Source: Lysobacter sp036697405
GTDB lineage: Bacteria; Pseudomonadota; Gammaproteobacteria; Xanthomonadales; Xanthomonadaceae
Length of the DNA stretch: 64,000 nt
Assembly (NCBI RefSeq): GCF_036697405.1
Contig: NZ_JBAHWA010000006.1
Location: 186,001 to 250,000, forward strand
Reading direction: 5' to 3'
Shown in pieces: positions 61,301-64,000 of this stretch. A model generated the notes under the pieces. It had not been told where the DNA came from and did not search any database. It saw only the letters and a program-made list of their open reading frames with translations. Position numbers and translations under genes: made by a program. Within the stretch, counting starts at the first letter, position 1; every line of letters starts with the position of its first letter.

Positions 61301-61691
61301 CCGCAAGGCGCTGCCGGCGCCGGACGCCGACGCCCTGGAGGCGCAGGCCTACGTGGCGCCGCGCAACGGCGAAGAAGAGACCCTGGCGCGGCTGTGGGCC
61401 GAGGTGCTCGGCCTCGAGCGGGTCGGCATCCACGACGATTTCTTCGACCTCGGCGGGCATTCGCTGCTGGCCACCCAGCTGATCACGCGCGTGCAGAAGG
61501 CCTTCGGCGGCGAGATCGCGCTGCGCAGCCTGTTCGAGGCGCCCAGCGTGGCCGGCTTCGCCGAGCTGCTGCTGCGCCAGCGCATGGACAGCGTCGACGC
61601 CGACGCGCTGGCGGGCATGCTCGACCAGCTCGAAGGATTGTCGGACGAAGACATACAACTGCTGCTGGCAGGCGAGGGCGCCGAACGATGA
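58356..61691 (+). CDS. NRPS module 2 (C-A-T)
   Basis: This 1111-residue synthetase again has one module. The C domain has HHIAVDG (His176, His177, Asp181), the A domain has FTSGSTGRPKG, SFDIAVLEL, NLYGPTETT and LTPNGKVDRK, and the T domain has FDLGGHSLL (Ser1036). Its start, ATGACTGA, overlaps the module 1 stop. It shares much sequence with module 1 in the A domain (CA.TTLSFDIA, MQATPATWRMLL, GEALPRELADRLL), suggesting duplication. Pocket residues by hand alignment are near D-I-L-A-F-G-L-V-W-K; substrate not assigned. The tail (MLDQLEGLSDEDIQLLLA) is a docking-like helix pair. Confidence 0.93.
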   Translation: MTEINQRLAGLSPEKRALLLQQLAKQSPAAPRSEIGRRARPARIPLSYAQQRLWILDRIDPGSAAYNVPTSMWMQGPLDEAAFARALDEILRRHESLRTLIAADEEGPHQVVQPPSAVPIERQDLRTLPAPEREAAAFALARAEARRPFDLARGPLLRALLVRVDDQRHLFTLNAHHIAVDGWSLGLLNDELRQLYGAYQDGLESPLPELPVQYVDYALWQRELLEGPALRTQLDYWRQRLAGPLPVLELPGDRPRPPVQSYRGEVLRSTLALETWDAVKRLSRQEGATPFMTVLAAYQTLLMRYSGQHDLVVGVGVANRRREELESLAGFFVNTLALRNDLSGNPSFRSLLAQVKDSTLAAYAHQDLPAERLIEDLAPERSLSHAPVFQTMLFFQNFPSGDSHLAGLTLTPVDFDRINPGTARSDLALFAGEQEDGLALFFEYASDLFDAATIEAFSGHFQQLLRSIVADPDRRLGELEILPQEERQRLLREWNDTALEAPLDTPLHRLFERQAERRPDAIAVECGSQRLSYAELDAQADALARALAARGAGPGQLVGLFVERSPRMLVALLGVLKAGAAYVPMDPSYPAERLGYMLEDARARLIVSERALQAQLPSSGCEPLWLDELDAAPGARVDSGVGPEDLAYVIFTSGSTGRPKGVQIPHRAAVNFLSAVAREPGLGEDDVMCAVTTLSFDIAVLELLLPLSVGARIALADRATAADGAALARLIDSAGASAMQATPATWRMLLDAGWRGRPQLRLFCGGEALPRELADRLLDCGAQLWNLYGPTETTVWSAVERVRADGAAISIGRPLANTELHIVDARGQLVPVGVPGELLIGGLGVARGYLARPELSAEKFVPDRHGARPGARLYRSGDLARRLRDGRIEVLGRIDHQVKLRGFRIELGEIESVLAEHPQVRQAVVVCREDRPGDKRLVAYVIGAADGAELRAHARQHLPEYMLPSAYVALAQYPLTPNGKVDRKALPAPDADALEAQAYVAPRNGEEETLARLWAEVLGLERVGIHDDFFDLGGHSLLATQLITRVQKAFGGEIALRSLFEAPSVAGFAELLLRQRMDSVDADALAGMLDQLEGLSDEDIQLLLAGEGAER

Positions 61692-61726
61692 GCGCGACGA
61701 TCGCCTGCGGAGTGGACGGCGCATGA
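61688..61726 (+). CDS. Twelve-codon coupling ORF between NRPS modules 2 and 3
   Basis: This frame encodes MSATIACGVDGA. Its ATGA overlaps the module 2 stop (61688-61691), and its own TGA shares the ATGA of module 3 (61723-61726). GGAG (61710-61713) lies inside it at a good distance from the module 3 ATG. It may relay ribosomes from one large gene to the next. Whether the peptide matters is unknown. Confidence 0.4.
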   Translation: MSATIACGVDGA

Positions 61727-64000
61727 GCGCGGCCGACGACAACGCGCCCGGCGCGATGGCCGAGCGCCTGGCCCGGCTGACGCCGCAGCAGCGCGAACTG
61801 CTGCGACGCCGCCTGTCGGCGCGCGACGCCGACGCGCAGCTGCCCGAAGACAATGCGATCCAGCGCCGCAGCCGGCCCGGCGAGCCCTTGCCGCTGTCGG
61901 CCGCGCAGCAACGGATCTGGTTCTTCGAGCGCCTGCAGCCCGGCAGCGGCGCCTACCACGTCTACGCCCATCACTACCTGCGCGGTGCCCTGGACGTGCC
62001 GGCGCTGGAGCGCGCCCTGGGCGACGTGATCCAGCGCCACGACGCGCTGCGCACCTCGTTCGCGGAAATCGCGGGCGAGCCGCGCCAGACCGTCGCGGCC
62101 GAGGTCGCCACGACGCTGCCGCTGATCGACCTGCGCGGACTGGACCTGGTCTCGCGCGAAGCCGAGGCGCGCCGTTACGCCAGCGAAGAGACCGAGCGCC
62201 CGTTCGATCTGGCACGCGCGCCGCTGCTGCGCGCGACCCTGCTGCGCCTGGACGAGGAAGACCACCTGCTGCTGGTGGTGATCCATCACATCGTTTCCGA
62301 TGCCTGGTCCTGCGGCGTCCTGTTCGACGAACTCGCGCGCTGCTACGAAGCGCGCCTGGACGGCCAGGCGCCGGCCTTGCCGGAACTGCGCCTGCAGTTC
62401 GGCGACGCGGTGCTGTGGCAGCGCGAACCGGCGCAGGAGCGCCAGGTCGCCGACCAGCTCGGGTTCTGGCGCCAGGCCCTGGAAGGCAGCAGCGGCCTGC
62501 TCGACCTGCCCACCGACCGTCCGCGTTCGCCGGCGCCGACCGGGCACGGCGCGCGCCACCATCTGCGCATTCCGCTCAGCGTCGCCGCCAGCCTGTCCGA
62601 CCTGGCGCGGCGCGAGCACGCGACCTTGTTCATGGCGCTGCTGGCCGCCTTCCAGACCCTGCTCGGCCGTCATGCCGGTCAGGACGACGTGGTGATCGGT
62701 TCGCCGGTCGCCAACCGCGGCGTCGACGGCGTCGCACCGCTGATCGGCCTGTTCGTGAACACCCTGGCCCTGCGCGGCGACCTGTCCGGCGATCCCAGTT
62801 TCCGCGAGCTGCTCGCGCGCACCCGCGCCCACTGCCTGGACGCGTTCGAGCACGCGCAGGCGCCGCTGGAGCGCGTGATCGACCAGCTGCGCCTGGAACG
62901 CGTGCCCGGCCGAACGCCGCTGTTCCAGAGCATGTTCGTGCTGCAGAACGCCGGCACCGCGCCGCTGGCCCTGCGCGGTTTGCGCACCGAATGGTTCGAG
63001 CCCGAGGTGCACACCTCGCGCTTCGAACTGACCCTGTCGCTGGGCGCGTCCGAGGCCGGCCTGGACGGCGTGCTCGACTACGACAGCGACCTGTTCGACG
63101 CCGCCACCATCGCCCGCCTGGCCGACCAGTACGGCGTGCTGCTGCATCGCGTGCTCGCCGACCCCGACCTGCCGCTGTCGCGGCTGTCGCTGCTGGACCA
63201 GGACGCGCGCCACGAAGTGCTGGCCTTGGGCGACGGCGGCGCCGCGCCGCAGCCGCCGGCGCCGACCCTGTACGCCTTGTTCGAGCGCCAGGCCCAGCGC
63301 AGCCCGGAGGCGATCGCGATCGTCGAGCCGGGACGCGAGCTCAGCTACCGCGACGTGTACCGGCGCGCCAACGGCATCGCCCAGCGCCTGCGCGCCCTGG
63401 GCACGGTCGCCGAAACCCGCGTGGCGGTGCTCGCCGACCGCTCCGCCGAGGCCCTGATCGGTGTGCTCGGCGTGCTCGCCGCCGGCGGCGCCTACGTGCC
63501 GATCGATCCCGCGCATCCGGACGAGCGCATCGCCTTCCTGCTCGCCGATGCCGGCGCGCTGGCCCTGGTCGCGCCCGCGGCCCTGATCGCGCGCGCCGAC
63601 GCGGTCGCCGGCGACGTGCCCTGCGTGATCACCGACAGCGTGCCGCCGTCCGACCTGGCGCCGGCCGAACTCGCCGGCGCCGAGCACGCGGCCTACGTGA
63701 TCTACACCTCCGGTTCCACCGGCGCGCCCAAGGGCGTGGTGGTCGAGCACCGCGGCGCGGTCAACCTGGCCCTGGGCTTCATGGCGCGCCACGACTTCGT
63801 CGCCCAGCGTCTGCTGATGATTCCGCCGTTGGTGTTCGACGCCTCGGTCGGCGACATCTTTCCGGCGTTGGCCAGCGGTTCGGCGCTGGTGCTGCATCCG
63901 GCCCCGGCCGAACTGGGACCGTACGAACTGGAAAGCTTCTGCCGCGACTACGGCGTAACCGCGATCGACGCGCCGGCCGCGCTGTGGCGGCGCTGGAGCG
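61723..64000 (+). CDS. NRPS module 3 (C-A..., partial at window end)
   Basis: The first 759 residues of a third synthetase are visible. A condensation domain (about 50-480) has HHIVSDA (His188, His189, Asp193), in which the last glycine of HHxxxDG is alanine. The adenylation domain starts at about 515 with YTSGSTGAPKG and FDASVGDIF. The A domain is cut by the window edge, so carrier, further modules and thioesterase cannot be seen. The A-domain start differs in style from modules 1 and 2 (AVLADRSAEALIGVLGVLAAGG), so it is not a simple copy. The ATG at 61723 was chosen because it overlaps the mini-ORF; an in-frame ATG at 61756 (MAERLARLTPQQ) is an alternative. Confidence 0.9.
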   Translation, partial: MSAADDNAPGAMAERLARLTPQQRELLRRRLSARDADAQLPEDNAIQRRSRPGEPLPLSAAQQRIWFFERLQPGSGAYHVYAHHYLRGALDVPALERALGDVIQRHDALRTSFAEIAGEPRQTVAAEVATTLPLIDLRGLDLVSREAEARRYASEETERPFDLARAPLLRATLLRLDEEDHLLLVVIHHIVSDAWSCGVLFDELARCYEARLDGQAPALPELRLQFGDAVLWQREPAQERQVADQLGFWRQALEGSSGLLDLPTDRPRSPAPTGHGARHHLRIPLSVAASLSDLARREHATLFMALLAAFQTLLGRHAGQDDVVIGSPVANRGVDGVAPLIGLFVNTLALRGDLSGDPSFRELLARTRAHCLDAFEHAQAPLERVIDQLRLERVPGRTPLFQSMFVLQNAGTAPLALRGLRTEWFEPEVHTSRFELTLSLGASEAGLDGVLDYDSDLFDAATIARLADQYGVLLHRVLADPDLPLSRLSLLDQDARHEVLALGDGGAAPQPPAPTLYALFERQAQRSPEAIAIVEPGRELSYRDVYRRANGIAQRLRALGTVAETRVAVLADRSAEALIGVLGVLAAGGAYVPIDPAHPDERIAFLLADAGALALVAPAALIARADAVAGDVPCVITDSVPPSDLAPAELAGAEHAAYVIYTSGSTGAPKGVVVEHRGAVNLALGFMARHDFVAQRLLMIPPLVFDASVGDIFPALASGSALVLHPAPAELGPYELESFCRDYGVTAIDAPAALWRRWS

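Overview
The window is very GC-rich DNA with tightly packed genes. The gene content points to a Lysobacter-like member of the Xanthomonadaceae. Evidence for this is the pair of Ax21-type outer membrane proteins, the rhodanese-secB-gpsA and hemD-hemX-hemY gene orders, an rtcR-rtcBA RNA repair locus, and non-ribosomal peptide synthetase (NRPS) genes. The placement is by recognition, not by a database search.

Layout. 1-750: the end of an ammonium transporter, then a non-coding stretch with a terminator hairpin and a perfect 23-bp inverted repeat. 750-7.5 kb: an AraC regulator with a VOC protein, then an AraC regulator divergent from an RND efflux permease/adaptor pair. 7.6-14.9 kb: a small cysteine-rich protein, a stand-alone A-T-TE NRPS whose thioesterase nucleophile is cysteine, a BASS transporter and two secreted serine hydrolases. 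15-18 kb: a BlaI/BlaR1-like regulatory pair next to a secreted HExxH protein whose promoter region carries two matching operator-like palindromes. 18-23.3 kb: a GST, a VOC protein, a MarR/hydrolase divergent pair with three operator-like palindromes, a propeller-like protein, a HIT protein and an unknown small protein. 23.4-26 kb: ntrB-ntrC behind an NtrC-type box. 26-31 kb: a Cu,Zn superoxide dismutase lipoprotein, a GNAT acetyltransferase, an unknown protein, a FadI-like thiolase, an abnormal 147-bp nearly pure G/C tract inside a REP-like frame, a macro-domain protein and a small membrane protein. 31-37.5 kb: hemD-hemX-hemY, a thioesterase, a small secreted protein, rhodanese-secB-gpsA. 37.5-40.7 kb: a cysteine-rich secreted protein with an internal duplication and two Ax21 paralogues. 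41-45.3 kb: rtcR divergent from rtcBA, with a clear sigma-54 promoter and a structured leader.

45.3-54.6 kb is an eight-gene minus-strand operon. It contains a class II aldolase-like protein, a tandem nucleotidyltransferase, a methyltransferase, a GT2 glycosyltransferase, a short GDPD-like protein, a membrane glycosyltransferase-like protein fused to a uridine-kinase-like domain, a HAD phosphatase and a GT87-type enzyme. Five consecutive genes overlap by 4 bp. The set looks like a pathway that makes an activated, phosphate-linked sugar or polyol and transfers it to a lipid-linked glycan. I do not recognise it as a described system, and it is the best candidate for novelty here.

55 kb to the end is the start of a multi-gene NRPS assembly line with one C-A-T module per gene. 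The modules are coupled by overlapping stop/start codons and, between the second and third genes, by a 12-codon mini-ORF that overlaps both. The line runs off the window edge, so product and termination cannot be seen.
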